This document shows, piece by piece, positions 8,635 through 18,369 of a DNA stretch of 64,000 nt. Position 1 is the first letter of the stretch; each line of letters begins with the position of its first letter. The DNA is from Geobacter sp. OR-1 (GTDB taxonomy: Bacteria; Desulfobacterota; Desulfuromonadia; Geobacterales; DSM-12255): NCBI RefSeq assembly GCF_000813145.1, contig NZ_BAZF01000002.1:1-64000 (forward strand), given 5' to 3'. The notes under the pieces are model-generated. The model searched no databases, had not been told where the DNA came from, and saw only the letters and a list, made by a program, of their open reading frames with translations. The position numbers were made by a program, and so were the translations under genes.

Positions 8635-11568
8635 TTACCGGTTCTCCATCCGATCCAGCTCTTTCCTGACGGCAACACCGAACCTTTCAAGGGTGTATGG
8701 TTTTTGAACGTACTCCCCGGCGCCAAGCTTCTGAAGCATTACGACCCGTTCGGATTCCGAGAAACCGCTGGCAATAATGACCCGCTGCCCGGGATGAATC
8801 TCCTTGATCCGCTTATAGGTCTCAAGACCATCCATGCCACCCGGCATGATCATGTCCAGCACAACCAGATCGACCTTATTGCTGCGCAGGTATACAACCG
8901 CCTCCTCGCCACTGGCTGCGGTTGCAACCCGATAGCCAAGTTTTGACAGCATCTTGGATGCGATTTCGATCTGTTCCGGCATATCGTCAACCACCAGGAC
9001 ATGCTCAGTCCCCAGGTATTCCTCCAGGGCGATCCGGTGTGGTATGAGTTCCTCCCTGTCCCGGGTTACCGGGAAATACATCACAATCCTGGTCCCCTCC
9101 CCTTCAATGCTTTGCAGGTCGATATAGCCGTCATGATCCTTTACCGTGGCCCAGATAACGGTCATCCCCAATCCGGAGCCACTGCGTCTCATCGATTTTT
9201 TACTGTAAAACGGCTCGAAGATCTTTTTCAGATCCCCATCGCTGATGCCGACCCCTTCGTCGGCAACACTTACGCAGACATATTCCCCGGCCGGAATCTC
9301 TTCGTACAGATGCAGCGGGACATCGAAATACCTGTTGCAGGACGAGAGCAGTATGGTCCCTCCGGCAGGCATGGCCTCCGCAGCATTGTTCAAGACATTC
9401 ATGATCGCCTTGGAGAGATGCACCCGGGACCCTTTGATGTTCATCAGGTCCGGGGCCAGATCCGTCTCGATCGTTATATTGCTGTGGTATCTTGAAGCAA
9501 CGCCGAATTCCGGAGAGGCGAGATAGTCGGATATGATCCTGTTCAGGTTTACCGGTTCGGAAACCTTGACCCCTCGGCGGGCCAGCGTCAGCAGGTCCTG
9601 CACGATTGCAGCCGCCTTCTGGCCGGACCTCTGGATAATTGCCACCTTGTCTCTGATCGGGCTGTCGCCCGGCAGCTCCAGCAATAACAGATCCGGGTAG
9701 GTAACCAGACCGGCAAGAATATTGTTCAGATCATGGGCCACCCCAGCCGCCAGTTTACCGACCGCCTCCATCTTCTGGGCATGGAGCAGCCGCTCTTCAA
9801 GCCGTTTCTGCTCGGTGATATCTCTTATGATCCCCTGGGTGCCGATGAACTCTTTCGAGCATGGGGTTTCGCCCCGGTATATTCCCTCAGCGGAGACGGA
9901 GAAATATCCGGCCTCCTCAACATTCCCGTCATGCTTGTGGGGCAGCAGCAGCCGGATCTCCAATCCATAGGTGGCCCTTTCGCCGGTGCGTTTTTCATTC
10001 AGCCGATACTGGGCCTTGGGAAGATCATCCGGTGCCACCAGATCGAAGATGGGGTGGCCAATCAGCTGTTCGGGAGAATCGGTATATTTCGTTATTGCCG
10101 GGCTGATAAAGGTGATGCGGCCTGTTGCATCAAGCCTGAAGATAATATCAGGGACTGATTTAATGATGGAATTGAGATTATGTTCACTGGCCTTGAGAAG
10201 CACCAGGGTATCGTCTGCAGTTGCTTTTGCGGCCCGCTGGCTTTTCCAGGTCTTAATTATTGTCAACGCGGCATAATTAAACAGAATAACCGTGCTGGGC
10301 AATAATGGCGAAAATAACAGCCCGGTTCGCTGGAAAATCAAACCGGCACCGGACCAGATGGCAAGCAGAGACGCCGTCCCCAGGAGCGCGCTCCCCAGGA
10401 TCTCCATCTTTGCAATGCAGACCGCAAGCAGGGCCGAAGCCAGAAATCCGAACAGCGCCTCCCAGATCAGAAACTCCTGGGAGCGGATAACCATCTGGCC
10501 TGTGAGGAGGTTCTCAAGCAACATGGCGTGTACATCGACATGATTGTGTACCGGTCTGGCCGGTGTCTGGTAAACCTGCGCCCATCCGGCAGCCGAAGAT
10601 CCGACCAGGACAATTTTCCCCTTGAAACTATCAGCTGGCAGAGCATTGCCAAGGAGATCACCAGCTGAGACATGCCGTATAGTCTCCCCGCCGCTGCCGA
10701 AATTGACGACCATATTCCCGTGCCGGTCGATCGGTATAACTGCGCCCCCGGCAACAAGGTTCAGGAAACCGCTTTCCTTCTGCAAAACATGGAGTTGCGA
10801 GACATTCCGCGACTGCATGAGTGTTGCCAGTGCCAGTGACGGGTACAGCCGGCCCTCGTATCTTATCAATAATGGGATACGCCGGAGAATGCCGTCTGAA
10901 TCGGGTGTTGCATTAAGAAAACCGGAGAAGGTTACAACATCCGAGAAGAGCTTTTGGTTGCAGACAATGCCTTGAGCCTTGAAAAACCCTGACTGCCATT
11001 GACTTGCTTCAACACTGTTTACCCAGACAGGATTTACCGGATGCAGTGAGCATGATAACCCCTTCGGTGCATCCTCTTTGAACAAAAACTCATAACCCAG
11101 GACAAATGGACCCTTTGCCAGGGTCTCGGCCAGAAACCGGTCATGGTCCGCCACTTGTTCCGGAATCCCGGAAATATCGACCTGATAACCGAGTTCACGG
11201 CCAACGGCCGCCTGCCAGTTTTTAGGCGATGTCCGGTCCGGTTCCGCAAGAATCAGGTCGAGACCGACACTGCCGGCACCAAGGCCATTGATTTTGCTGA
11301 GCAGCTGCGCCAGGCGGTACCTGGGCCATGGCCACTGACCGTATTGTGCCAGGCTTTTTTCATCAAGATCGACGATCACGACCGAACCAGATACTGTCTT
11401 TGCCTTGCTGAAAGTCATGACAGCATCGGTAGCTCTGTTGTTGATGTTTCTGATAGAGCGGGGATGGATGAGGTAGGCCGTAACCACAACCAGAGTCAAT
11501 ACAAAGCCGTAAAGGTGTATTGTCCTGGTCAATTTTTTTGAGAAATTAAGGTGGGGGTTTTTATTCAC
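8635..11568 (-). CDS. CHASE2-PAS hybrid sensor histidine kinase
   Basis: A 977-residue membrane signalling protein. An N-terminal membrane helix (~15-35) leads into an extracytoplasmic CHASE2 domain (~36-345, starting VVIVDLDEKSLAQYGQWPWPR). Three further membrane helices (~350-430), a PAS domain (~460-590), the dimerisation/phosphoacceptor region (VGKLAAGVAHDLNNILAGL, His in the H box), an ATPase domain with DEGVGIS and GSGLGMTV, and a C-terminal receiver domain (VVLDMIMPGGMDG, KPY) follow. The start codon is GTG (11568). It is the third gene of a run with the FecR-domain protein and the OmpA lipoprotein, only 10 bases after the latter. That gene set is a recurring envelope-sensing module, and CHASE2 probably reads the state of its two neighbours. 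Confidence 0.92.
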   Translation of the reverse strand: MNKNPHLNFSKKLTRTIHLYGFVLTLVVVTAYLIHPRSIRNINNRATDAVMTFSKAKTVSGSVVIVDLDEKSLAQYGQWPWPRYRLAQLLSKINGLGAGSVGLDLILAEPDRTSPKNWQAAVGRELGYQVDISGIPEQVADHDRFLAETLAKGPFVLGYEFLFKEDAPKGLSCSLHPVNPVWVNSVEASQWQSGFFKAQGIVCNQKLFSDVVTFSGFLNATPDSDGILRRIPLLIRYEGRLYPSLALATLMQSRNVSQLHVLQKESGFLNLVAGGAVIPIDRHGNMVVNFGSGGETIRHVSAGDLLGNALPADSFKGKIVLVGSSAAGWAQVYQTPARPVHNHVDVHAMLLENLLTGQMVIRSQEFLIWEALFGFLASALLAVCIAKMEILGSALLGTASLLAIWSGAGLIFQRTGLLFSPLLPSTVILFNYAALTIIKTWKSQRAAKATADDTLVLLKASEHNLNSIIKSVPDIIFRLDATGRITFISPAITKYTDSPEQLIGHPIFDLVAPDDLPKAQYRLNEKRTGERATYGLEIRLLLPHKHDGNVEEAGYFSVSAEGIYRGETPCSKEFIGTQGIIRDITEQKRLEERLLHAQKMEAVGKLAAGVAHDLNNILAGLVTYPDLLLLELPGDSPIRDKVAIIQRSGQKAAAIVQDLLTLARRGVKVSEPVNLNRIISDYLASPEFGVASRYHSNITIETDLAPDLMNIKGSRVHLSKAIMNVLNNAAEAMPAGGTILLSSCNRYFDVPLHLYEEIPAGEYVCVSVADEGVGISDGDLKKIFEPFYSKKSMRRSGSGLGMTVIWATVKDHDGYIDLQSIEGEGTRIVMYFPVTRDREELIPHRIALEEYLGTEHVLVVDDMPEQIEIASKMLSKLGYRVATAASGEEAVVYLRSNKVDLVVLDMIMPGGMDGLETYKRIKEIHPGQRVIIASGFSESERVVMLQKLGAGEYVQKPYTLERFGVAVRKELDRMENR

Positions 11569-11578
11569 ATTGAGTTCG

Positions 11579-12181
11579 CTATCTTATTACCACTTCGACC
11601 CTGCGATTCCTCGGTTCGTTAACATTATCCCCGGTCTTTATCAAGGGATTTTCCTTACCATGAGATGTTGTCTTGATATGGTTGGCATCAACACCATTTT
11701 CAACCAGCTTATCCCTGACAGAATTCGCCCTGCTTCTCGAAAGGGTCAGATTGTACTCCCTGCTGCCGACAGAATCCGTATGGCCGACAACGGATATGTC
11801 GGTCGATGCGCGCTCACCTATGACCCGCAGGATCTCCGGGAGCAATCCTGACGAGTCTGATGTAAGGGTCAGGTCTTTCTCAAAATAGAGCAGATAGTGC
11901 ACCGGAGGTTTAGGCTCGATCGAAAGGGTATCAGCGAACAGCCTGGCAATCGCTTCTTTGTCCATTTGTGCCGGAGTGGTCGGTAATTTCGAACTGTCAC
12001 TTACCGTGGTTGCCTGATTGGGAGCTGTAAGTTCCACATTCCCGGCCTGATTCGAAATCATGGCCGAACCGGTCTTTCCGTCCGGATCTGGCGTCAGGAC
12101 CACCATGGTGCCATTACTGGCGCAACCGGCGATAACAAGCATCAGGATGACAAGCAGGGGAATCTGCATGCAGTAACGCAT
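11579..12181 (-). CDS. OmpA-family lipoprotein
   Basis: The ATG at 12181 is preferred because GGAGG lies 9 bases upstream and it opens directly onto a lipoprotein signal peptide with lipobox VIAGC. An ATG at 12241, overlapping the fecR stop as ATGA, would add 20 residues before the signal. The 200-residue product has a linker and then a C-terminal OmpA peptidoglycan-binding domain with VVGHTDSVG, LSRSRANSVRDKL and NRRVEVVI. It should be anchored in a membrane by lipid and to peptidoglycan by the OmpA fold. It sits between the FecR-domain gene and the CHASE2 kinase in one operon. Confidence 0.9.
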   Translation of the reverse strand: MRYCMQIPLLVILMLVIAGCASNGTMVVLTPDPDGKTGSAMISNQAGNVELTAPNQATTVSDSSKLPTTPAQMDKEAIARLFADTLSIEPKPPVHYLLYFEKDLTLTSDSSGLLPEILRVIGERASTDISVVGHTDSVGSREYNLTLSRSRANSVRDKLVENGVDANHIKTTSHGKENPLIKTGDNVNEPRNRRVEVVIR

Positions 12182-12240
12182 AAGGCATATCCTCCATGTA
12201 ACTCTGTTCATTTCTTCGCGATTAGGGGCTACAACCGCCA

Positions 12241-12690
12241 TCAATCCACTTTAACAAGAAGGTGCGTTCCCCGCATGCCGACAGTCGCGTGCGGAGTCTC
12301 AAGACGGACATTGTTCGGCGCCAGTTTGGCTATCTGTCCCGACAGATATGATGCCGTTCCCTGGATTATCCTGGCAATGAATGACAGCTTCTTTTCGTTC
12401 GGCTGAAACAGGAAACTGTCAATGACAATGCTGCTGTTCGGTCCGATTGCGATGACCGTGTCGTCCTCGAATATCAGGCCGGCCTTGCCGTTGGCTCCGG
12501 TCCTGACATGATCGCCTTGCCGGAGTTTCATGTTCCCCTCTGCTCTGACAGAGGAGTTGTTTCTCAAAACCACGACATCTCCGGACAATGACTTGACAAT
12601 GCCAATATACTCCGGCCCTGCCGCCATGCAGAAAGGGTTACCCACAAAAATCAGCGTCATTATCAAAACCATCAAGCAGAGAGTTTTCAT
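12241..12690 (-). CDS. FecR-domain periplasmic protein
   Basis: A 149-residue secreted protein with a signal peptide (ending FCMAAG). Its FecR fold has GIVKSLSGDVVVLRNN, LRQGDHVRTGANGKAGLIFED and the C-terminal LETPHATVGMRGTHLLVKVD. That last segment, with ATVGVRGT-type sequence, is characteristic of the FecR domains found beside CHASE2 sensors rather than of iron-citrate anti-sigma regulators, and there is no anti-sigma domain or TonB receptor here. It is the first gene of the fecR-ompA-CHASE2 kinase operon, and its stop overlaps an in-frame ATG of the next gene. The likely role is a periplasmic partner in signal sensing. Confidence 0.88.
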   Translation of the reverse strand: MKTLCLMVLIMTLIFVGNPFCMAAGPEYIGIVKSLSGDVVVLRNNSSVRAEGNMKLRQGDHVRTGANGKAGLIFEDDTVIAIGPNSSIVIDSFLFQPNEKKLSFIARIIQGTASYLSGQIAKLAPNNVRLETPHATVGMRGTHLLVKVD

Positions 12691-12799
12691 GCTGAGCTCC
12701 TCTTGGACGTCACAATCAAACGACTACTGAGTCGATAACCTTGCAATGGTTGTAAAATTTGCAAATTAACTATCACTTACATATCATTAAATGTCAATA

Positions 12800-13705
12800 C
12801 TAAGGCATTTTGCAGACATTCTCCAAACATGCCCGGTATTTCTTGACAAATCCAACAGGGTGGTAGGAAAGCTTCGCCCCTCTGAGACCGGGCTCTCCGA
12901 GATCCTGTTCGCGGTTGACATGGCTGCACCCCGTAAACAGGACCCGGTTGAATTCCCGGTCAACTAGCGGTGACACCCCTTCCATGAAGGGATCACCCTT
13001 TTCAAAGTGGCAGACCGAGGTTGTTGCGTTCAACTGCTCCCCAAGGGCAAACGCTCTTACCGCCCCGTCGACCAGCACCACCACACCCTCAAGCCCCAAA
13101 TTTGCCGCCATTTTTATCCCCTCGGCCGTCGCCTCCACCTCCAGGAGCGCAGAAGCCGGCACCTCGCCTCCCCTGACCCGCAGCCACTCTTCCAGCAGAT
13201 CGAGACAACCGGTTGCGTGCCTCTCGGCAAACAGCTCCACTGCATGATCATGGCGGCTGGAGAAGTAGTTGATCCGATTTTTCTTTTTGTGATATCTATT
13301 GCCCGGCAGTTCGGCAAGATCCCTTCTCAGGTAGAGATAATCAAAGGCATCCCGGTCCTCTAACACAGTAAGCTTTTCATCGTTAAGGTAATGCTCGGCA
13401 AAGTCATCGTCTGCTCCGTAAAGAGTCAACCCTGAAGCGAACAGAACCCGGAGCGCCCCGGGGATATCTCCGGTAAGCGGCGGCAGAAAACGATCCTCGC
13501 CGTCATACCCTTTGCCCAGCACAACCAGGGAATCGTTGACAAGAGAGAGACGATAGTCGTGCGCCTGCCTGAAGAGATAAAGCCCGGCAAAAGTCAGCTC
13601 GGAAACAGCCGGCTGAAGATCGGCAAAGATCCGGTCGAGCAACGGTTTGTCGTCCAGTGCGATCGGCCTGCGGTCTGGGAATTTCGGGAGTAAGTTGCTG
13701 TCCAT
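12800..13705 (-). CDS. DUF2156 (phosphatidylglycerol lysyltransferase C-terminal type) protein
   Basis: A 301-residue soluble protein with the tandem GNAT-like fold of DUF2156. Typical segments are the N-terminal PIALDDKPLLDRIFADLQP...SELTFAGLYLFR, then YLYLRRDLAELPGNRYHKKKN and the C-terminal EFNRVLFTGCSHVNREQDLGEPGLRGAKLSYHPV (only parts listed as visible landmarks). Members of this fold transfer aminoacyl groups to lipids in MprF, but stand-alone proteins like this one lack the membrane half and have no established reaction. Transcribed alone; no clear partner. Confidence 0.8.
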   Translation of the reverse strand: MDSNLLPKFPDRRPIALDDKPLLDRIFADLQPAVSELTFAGLYLFRQAHDYRLSLVNDSLVVLGKGYDGEDRFLPPLTGDIPGALRVLFASGLTLYGADDDFAEHYLNDEKLTVLEDRDAFDYLYLRRDLAELPGNRYHKKKNRINYFSSRHDHAVELFAERHATGCLDLLEEWLRVRGGEVPASALLEVEATAEGIKMAANLGLEGVVVLVDGAVRAFALGEQLNATTSVCHFEKGDPFMEGVSPLVDREFNRVLFTGCSHVNREQDLGEPGLRGAKLSYHPVGFVKKYRACLENVCKMP

Positions 13706-13800
13706 ACTTAAGATTATAGCTGTGCCGGGAGGATTTAGAAAGAGCCGCAGCCAAATTGAAGCGCAACCCGTATCAAATTAACGGTTTGTTATTTGAATAC

Positions 13801-14667
13801 CTAGCGCTCCGACAATGCATACCGCTCGATAATCCATCTTGCGATACTGCGAAAGGGGGGGAATGAACCAGGGAGATTCTCCCTGGAAAACCAGCGCGCT
13901 TCGACGATCTCTGTGGTATCCGCAACAATCTCGCCGCCGGCATAATCGGCAACGAACCCAGCCATCAGTTGACTCGGAAACGGCCAGCATTGACTACCGA
14001 CATAACGGATATTGCAGACTTCAACGCCGGTCTCCTCTTTGACTTCCCGAGCTGCGCACTCCTCCAGCGATTCGCCGAAGTCGAGAAAACCGGCTACCAG
14101 GCTGAATCGTCCCTCGCCCCATTCCGGTTTCCGGATCAGCAGAAACTCATTGCCCCGCCTTACCAATACTATTGCGCAAGGATGGATAGCCGGATACCGC
14201 TCATGCGAACAGGACAGACATCGCTTCCCCCAGGAGCCGGCAATCCTAGCTGTTTTCCCGCCGCATTTCACACAGAGACTGCTCGTGCTTTCCCAGTGCA
14301 ACACCTGTTGGCTGAGGCCGCCAATTGTAAGGAGGCGTTCGTCCAGACGTTCGTCCACCGCATTGAACGGTTCGGCAAAATGCGGCGGGGCAACAACAAC
14401 ATCGTTACTTATGCGGATGGCATAAAGCGGTTCACTATCCCATCTACCCAGAAACATGGCATTTATATCCCCATCATACCAGCCATCGGGAACCCCCCTG
14501 AGGAGAGAGATACCGCCTGAAGTCTGTTCGACAACCAGAGAATTGCCTTTGATGACAGCATACCAGGGGTTTCCCGCAGGTACGGGATCGCCAGGTACAC
14601 CCCTGACAAAGCAGTTCTCAATGCTGCTGTTGTTGAAAGGCAGATTTGCTGCTTCCGGATAACGCAT
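13801..14667 (-). CDS. nudC: NAD+ diphosphatase (NADH pyrophosphatase) NudC
   Basis: NudC hydrolyses NAD(H) to NMN(H) and AMP and can remove NAD caps from RNA. The ATG at 14667 has GGAG a few bases upstream and gives 288 residues. A zinc ribbon uses Cys132, 135, 150 and 153. The Nudix box runs from G193 to V215 with RE and EE-T-G intact. The NAD-specific motif after it reads SQCWPFPSQ (225-233), where the usual SQPWPFPxS has proline; the Cys substitution at 227 is a small departure. The CheW terminator lies immediately upstream. Confidence 0.92.
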   Translation of the reverse strand: MRYPEAANLPFNNSSIENCFVRGVPGDPVPAGNPWYAVIKGNSLVVEQTSGGISLLRGVPDGWYDGDINAMFLGRWDSEPLYAIRISNDVVVAPPHFAEPFNAVDERLDERLLTIGGLSQQVLHWESTSSLCVKCGGKTARIAGSWGKRCLSCSHERYPAIHPCAIVLVRRGNEFLLIRKPEWGEGRFSLVAGFLDFGESLEECAAREVKEETGVEVCNIRYVGSQCWPFPSQLMAGFVADYAGGEIVADTTEIVEARWFSRENLPGSFPPFRSIARWIIERYALSER

Positions 14668-14680
14668 TGAACTCTCCAAA

Positions 14681-14710
14681 AAGAAAAGGCGACCAGAGGC
14701 CGCCTTTTGG
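14681..14710 (-). terminator. Terminator after cheW
   Basis: On the minus strand AAAAGGCGGCC and GGTCGCCTTTTC form a short GC stem flanked by A and T runs directly between the cheW stop and the nudC start. Confidence 0.65.
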
Positions 14711-14732
14711 ATGTAAGATTTGCCTGACCATG

Positions 14733-15239
14733 TCAGGCAGCATCGGCCAGTTGATTGAATTCATCTTCTTTGAACATCTTCTCCAGGTCAAGCAATATCA
14801 ACAATCGGTCCCCGGAACGTCCCACTCCCATGAGGCACTCGGAATCAAACCCCTTGATGACATCCGGGGTCGGGGATATCTGGTCAGGAGATAGCTTCAT
14901 GACATGAGAAACCTTGTCCACCACCAGCCCGACCGTGACCTTGCCAAAAGATACCACAACAATTCGCCGGTTCTGTTCATTGAGATTTTCGGTGAACGGC
15001 AGGTGCATCCTTTTCCTGAAATCGATGATTGGAATGATCTTGCCCCGGAGATTAATAACCCCTTCAACGAAGTCGGGGGAATTCGGCATTACGGTAATCT
15101 CAACCATCCGGATGATCTCCTGAACCTTGAGAATATCAACGCAGAACTCCTCCGAACCCACCGTAAACCCGACCATGTGAAGGGATTCGCTGCTTGCCCG
15201 GCCATTGGAAACCACCTGCGTAGAAACGTCGTATGCCAT
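14733..15239 (-). CDS. cheW: Chemotaxis coupling protein CheW
   Basis: CheW bridges chemoreceptors and the CheA kinase in the cytoplasmic signalling array. The 168-residue protein has the standard two-barrel CheW fold with VGSEEFCVDILKVQEI, the NLRGKIIPIIDFRKR core, the conserved VVDKVSHV segment, and DRLLILLDLEKM near the end. It has a ~15-residue N-terminal extension. It lies 83 bases after the mcp stop on the same strand and ahead of a terminator, so the pair is likely co-transcribed. Confidence 0.95.
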   Translation of the reverse strand: MAYDVSTQVVSNGRASSESLHMVGFTVGSEEFCVDILKVQEIIRMVEITVMPNSPDFVEGVINLRGKIIPIIDFRKRMHLPFTENLNEQNRRIVVVSFGKVTVGLVVDKVSHVMKLSPDQISPTPDVIKGFDSECLMGVGRSGDRLLILLDLEKMFKEDEFNQLADAA

Positions 15240-15322
15240 AGATTCGCCTCCGTTGATACTTTGATTGCCTGTGTTCTAATTAAGCCTTGTTTCGGCGAAA
15301 ATTCAAGAAACTTGAGACGATT

Positions 15323-16960
15323 TTACAATCTGAACTGACCTACCAGCCGTTGCAACTCCTCTGCAGTGCGGGCGAGTTGGCCGGCAGCCGACGCCGACTC
15401 CTGGGCTCCCCTGGCGGTTTCCTGCACGACCTCGGTGATCTGGTGGATGTTGTTGCTGATTTCGGCGGTAGTTGCAGTCTGCTCTTCGGCCGCGGTCGCA
15501 ACCTGGTTCACCTGCATGGTCACGGCGTTGATCTGCTCCAGTATCTCCTGCAGAGCCTGGCCGGATTTGGAGGCCTCTGCAGTGCCGTTTTCCACCTCGG
15601 TAACACCTTCTTCCATTGCAGAAACAGCCCCTTTGGTCTCCTGTTGGATCGCCTTGATCATCTCGCCGATCTCCCTGGTCGCCTTCGTGGTGCGCTCGGC
15701 CAGTGCCCGGACTTCATCGGCCACTACCGCAAAACCGCGCCCCTGTTCGCCGGCACGGGCCGCCTCAATTGCGGCATTCAGCGCCAACAGGTTGGTCTGA
15801 TCGGCAATATCCTGAATTGTACCGATAATCGCGCCAATCTGATCGGAACGTGACCCGAGGCTTTCTACCGAATGAGCGGTGTCGGTAACCCGCTCAGATA
15901 TCCGGCTCATTACCTGTACCGTCTTTTCTACCACTTCTGCGCCGGAGGAAGCGGTGTAACTGGCCCGTTGCCCTCCTTCCGCAGCCATCTGACAGTTCTG
16001 GGCGATATCGCCGCTTGTTGCGGACATTTCTTCGGCAGCCGTTGCCACCGTGCTGGCCTGGGCAGCCACCTCTTCGGCACCGGTCGCAATCTTCTCGGCA
16101 GTGGCCATCAGCTGTGAGGACGCTGAAGCAACCTGGCTCGTATTGCTCGCAACCTTGGTTATTATCTCTTGAAGACGCTCGATGAACTGGTTGAAGCCGC
16201 TGCAGATCATGCCGAGTTCGTCCCTGCCGGTGTAACTCAGCCGTTTGGTAAGATCACCCTCGCCTTGGGCGATATCGTTGACCATAAACTGGATCTCGCC
16301 AAGCGGTTTCTTGATCGACCGGATTATCAGAAACACCTGGATGACCGAGACCAGAAACGCCATCAGCACCATTCCGGCCAGCACCCCTTTAACCCCTTTT
16401 CCCGCAGCGTCGGCATCCTTGAGATCTTCCTGCATCCGCTTGTCGATCGATTCGGCCAAAGTGACAATCAACTGTTCGGCCTTGTGCATCTCAGCCTTGG
16501 ATACCTCCATCTCCTTGTAGGCATCGCCGACGTTCTTAATGGAGCCGCTCTTGATGCTGTCGCGGGTCATTCCGAATGCGCCCAGATACTCTTCCATGTT
16601 CTTCTTGATCTCTACCACGGCTTCCTTGTCTTTTGCCGAGTCGGAAAGCTTTAGAATCGTGTCGAGCCGTTCATTAAACAGTTTGTGCGCCTCATCCCAC
16701 ATCTTGCCGTATTCCTCGACCTTGCCGCTATCCCCCAGGTTTATGAACATGTCCTTTTCATAACGGCGGAGCATGTTTATATTGGCCCTGGAACGTTGGG
16801 CATTTTCCACGAGCTTGCTCTCCTTGTTGCCTACTCTGTCGAGATAAACGAAGACCTTATTCGTGCCCCAGAAACCGGTTGCCCCTACGATCAGGAGAAA
16901 GATAAGACTGAGGACCGCACTGAGTGTCAACCTGGTACTGATTTTCATTTGTGCAAACAT
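15323..16960 (-). CDS. Methyl-accepting chemotaxis protein
   Basis: A 545-residue transmembrane receptor. It has membrane helix 1 (~8-32), a periplasmic four-helix-bundle ligand domain of the 4HB_MCP type (~35-190), membrane helix 2 (~192-214) and HAMP (~215-268). The signalling rod follows, with the tip hairpin [19 protein letters not shown] and the flanking segment [19 protein letters not shown]. Methylation-helix Glu/Gln-rich repeats flank it. No C-terminal NWETF-type tether is present. The ribosome site AGGAGG precedes the ATG, and a sigma-28-like promoter lies about 60 bases upstream. The ligand cannot be told from sequence. Likely co-transcribed with the cheW that follows. Confidence 0.95.
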   Translation of the reverse strand: MFAQMKISTRLTLSAVLSLIFLLIVGATGFWGTNKVFVYLDRVGNKESKLVENAQRSRANINMLRRYEKDMFINLGDSGKVEEYGKMWDEAHKLFNERLDTILKLSDSAKDKEAVVEIKKNMEEYLGAFGMTRDSIKSGSIKNVGDAYKEMEVSKAEMHKAEQLIVTLAESIDKRMQEDLKDADAAGKGVKGVLAGMVLMAFLVSVIQVFLIIRSIKKPLGEIQFMVNDIAQGEGDLTKRLSYTGRDELGMICSGFNQFIERLQEIITKVASNTSQVASASSQLMATAEKIATGAEEVAAQASTVATAAEEMSATSGDIAQNCQMAAEGGQRASYTASSGAEVVEKTVQVMSRISERVTDTAHSVESLGSRSDQIGAIIGTIQDIADQTNLLALNAAIEAARAGEQGRGFAVVADEVRALAERTTKATREIGEMIKAIQQETKGAVSAMEEGVTEVENGTAEASKSGQALQEILEQINAVTMQVNQVATAAEEQTATTAEISNNIHQITEVVQETARGAQESASAAGQLARTAEELQRLVGQFRL

Positions 16961-17023
16961 AGTCGCCTCCTACCTAGAATAATTATGATGATCTTAGTTC
17001 TTAGGTTGACCTTCAGATAATAA

Positions 17024-17050
17024 TTATCGGAAAGAGGAGCAATTACTTGA
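17024..17050 (-). promoter_or_regulatory. Sigma-28 (FliA)-like promoter of the mcp-cheW pair
   Basis: On the minus strand TCAA, 15 bases, TCCGATAA. This matches the TAAA-N15-GCCGATAA consensus at 3 of 4 and 7 of 8 positions with exact spacing. It ends about 64 bases before the mcp start. Confidence 0.55.
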
Positions 17051-17285
17051 AACAAATTAATCCTTCTCTAATTCCCGATTATTATATTTGGTTCAACAAG
17101 TTGAAAAAGCGGCTTATCGTCGAAAGCCGGCTATACATAAAAATGTTATAATTATCTTAAGGTCAATCAAGTGATTAAAATTTTGCTTTTGCACGGATAA
17201 TTATCTCACGACATCAAGCTGTTTGCATTTCAGAGCCGAATTATATAGGATTTGATCCTTTAGAATACTTTGCCGGAGTGAAAAA

Positions 17286-18317
17286 ATGATCCGCAGACTG
17301 CCTGCAGAATGGGAAACACAGGATGGAGTACTGATAGCCTGGCCGCATGCCGGAACGGACTGGCAGCCACTGCTACCCGAAGTCACACCGGTTTACACTA
17401 AAATCGCAGCCGAGATAAGCCGTGCAGAAAAAGTCGTTATCGTGTCGCCGGAGTCGTCAGGTGTCGAAGACCTTCTAATCACGGCAGGGGCCAACATGGC
17501 CAACGTCCGGATCTTCGAATTCGACACTAATGACACCTGGACCCGTGATTACGGCCCGATCACGGTAGTGGACCAACTTGAGCCGACCCTGCTCAATTTC
17601 GGCTTCAACGGATGGGGGCTCAAGTTTCCTGCATACCTGGACAACTGCATTACGAGCCACCTGTACGCTGCGGGCGCTTTCAGCGATCTTCCGCTTGAAA
17701 CCGTCGGTCTGATTCTGGAGGGTGGCAGCATCGAAAGCGATGGCAAAGGGACAATACTGACGACAGCCGAATGCCTGCTGAACCAGAACCGCAATCCCCA
17801 TCTCTCCAGGCAAGAGATCGAGGAGGAACTCAAGCATCTGCTCGGCGCAGAAAAGATTCTATGGCTGGAAAACGGCTACCTTTCCGGAGACGATACCGAT
17901 TCACACATCGACACTCTGGCACGGCTTGCACCGGAAGACACGATACTGTACATAGCCTGCGACGACCCTGAAGACGAGCATTACCAATCATTAAACGCAA
18001 TGCGGGGGGAATTGGAACATTTCCGGACACGCGATGACAGGCGTTACCGACTGTTACCCCTCCCCTGGCCGGATCCGAAGTATGACGAGGACGGAGGACG
18101 GCTCCCCGCCACATATGCAAATTTTCTGGTAATTAATGGCGCTGTGCTGGTCCCTACCTATCGTGATGCGGCTGATGAATCGGCACTTGCAGTTATTCAA
18201 CAGGCATTCCCCGGCAGGAAAATCATCGGCATAGACTGCCTGCCGCTCATAAGCCAGCACGGGTCGCTGCATTGCGTCACCATGCAGATGCCGGCAGGTA
18301 CGTTGAACAAGAACTGA
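17286..18317 (+). CDS. aguA: Agmatine deiminase AguA
   Basis: Converts agmatine to N-carbamoylputrescine and ammonia, the first step of the agmatine route to putrescine. The 343-residue protein belongs to the guanidino-modifying (peptidyl-arginine deiminase-like) superfamily, with MPAEWE-type start (LPAEWETQDGVLIAWPH), NDTWTRDYGPI carrying acidic substrate contacts, ILEGGSIE, the histidine segment DDTDSHIDTLARL, and the C-terminal nucleophile in QHGSLHCVTMQMP (Cys330). A GGAG ribosome site precedes the ATG. The next enzyme of the pathway, aguB, starts 52 bases downstream. Confidence 0.95.
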   Translation: MIRRLPAEWETQDGVLIAWPHAGTDWQPLLPEVTPVYTKIAAEISRAEKVVIVSPESSGVEDLLITAGANMANVRIFEFDTNDTWTRDYGPITVVDQLEPTLLNFGFNGWGLKFPAYLDNCITSHLYAAGAFSDLPLETVGLILEGGSIESDGKGTILTTAECLLNQNRNPHLSRQEIEEELKHLLGAEKILWLENGYLSGDDTDSHIDTLARLAPEDTILYIACDDPEDEHYQSLNAMRGELEHFRTRDDRRYRLLPLPWPDPKYDEDGGRLPATYANFLVINGAVLVPTYRDAADESALAVIQQAFPGRKIIGIDCLPLISQHGSLHCVTMQMPAGTLNKN

Positions 18318-18369
18318 TCAGGCCGCGCGCCAAACTGGTTGCAGTTTTCGCTACGCGAGGAGATTTAAC

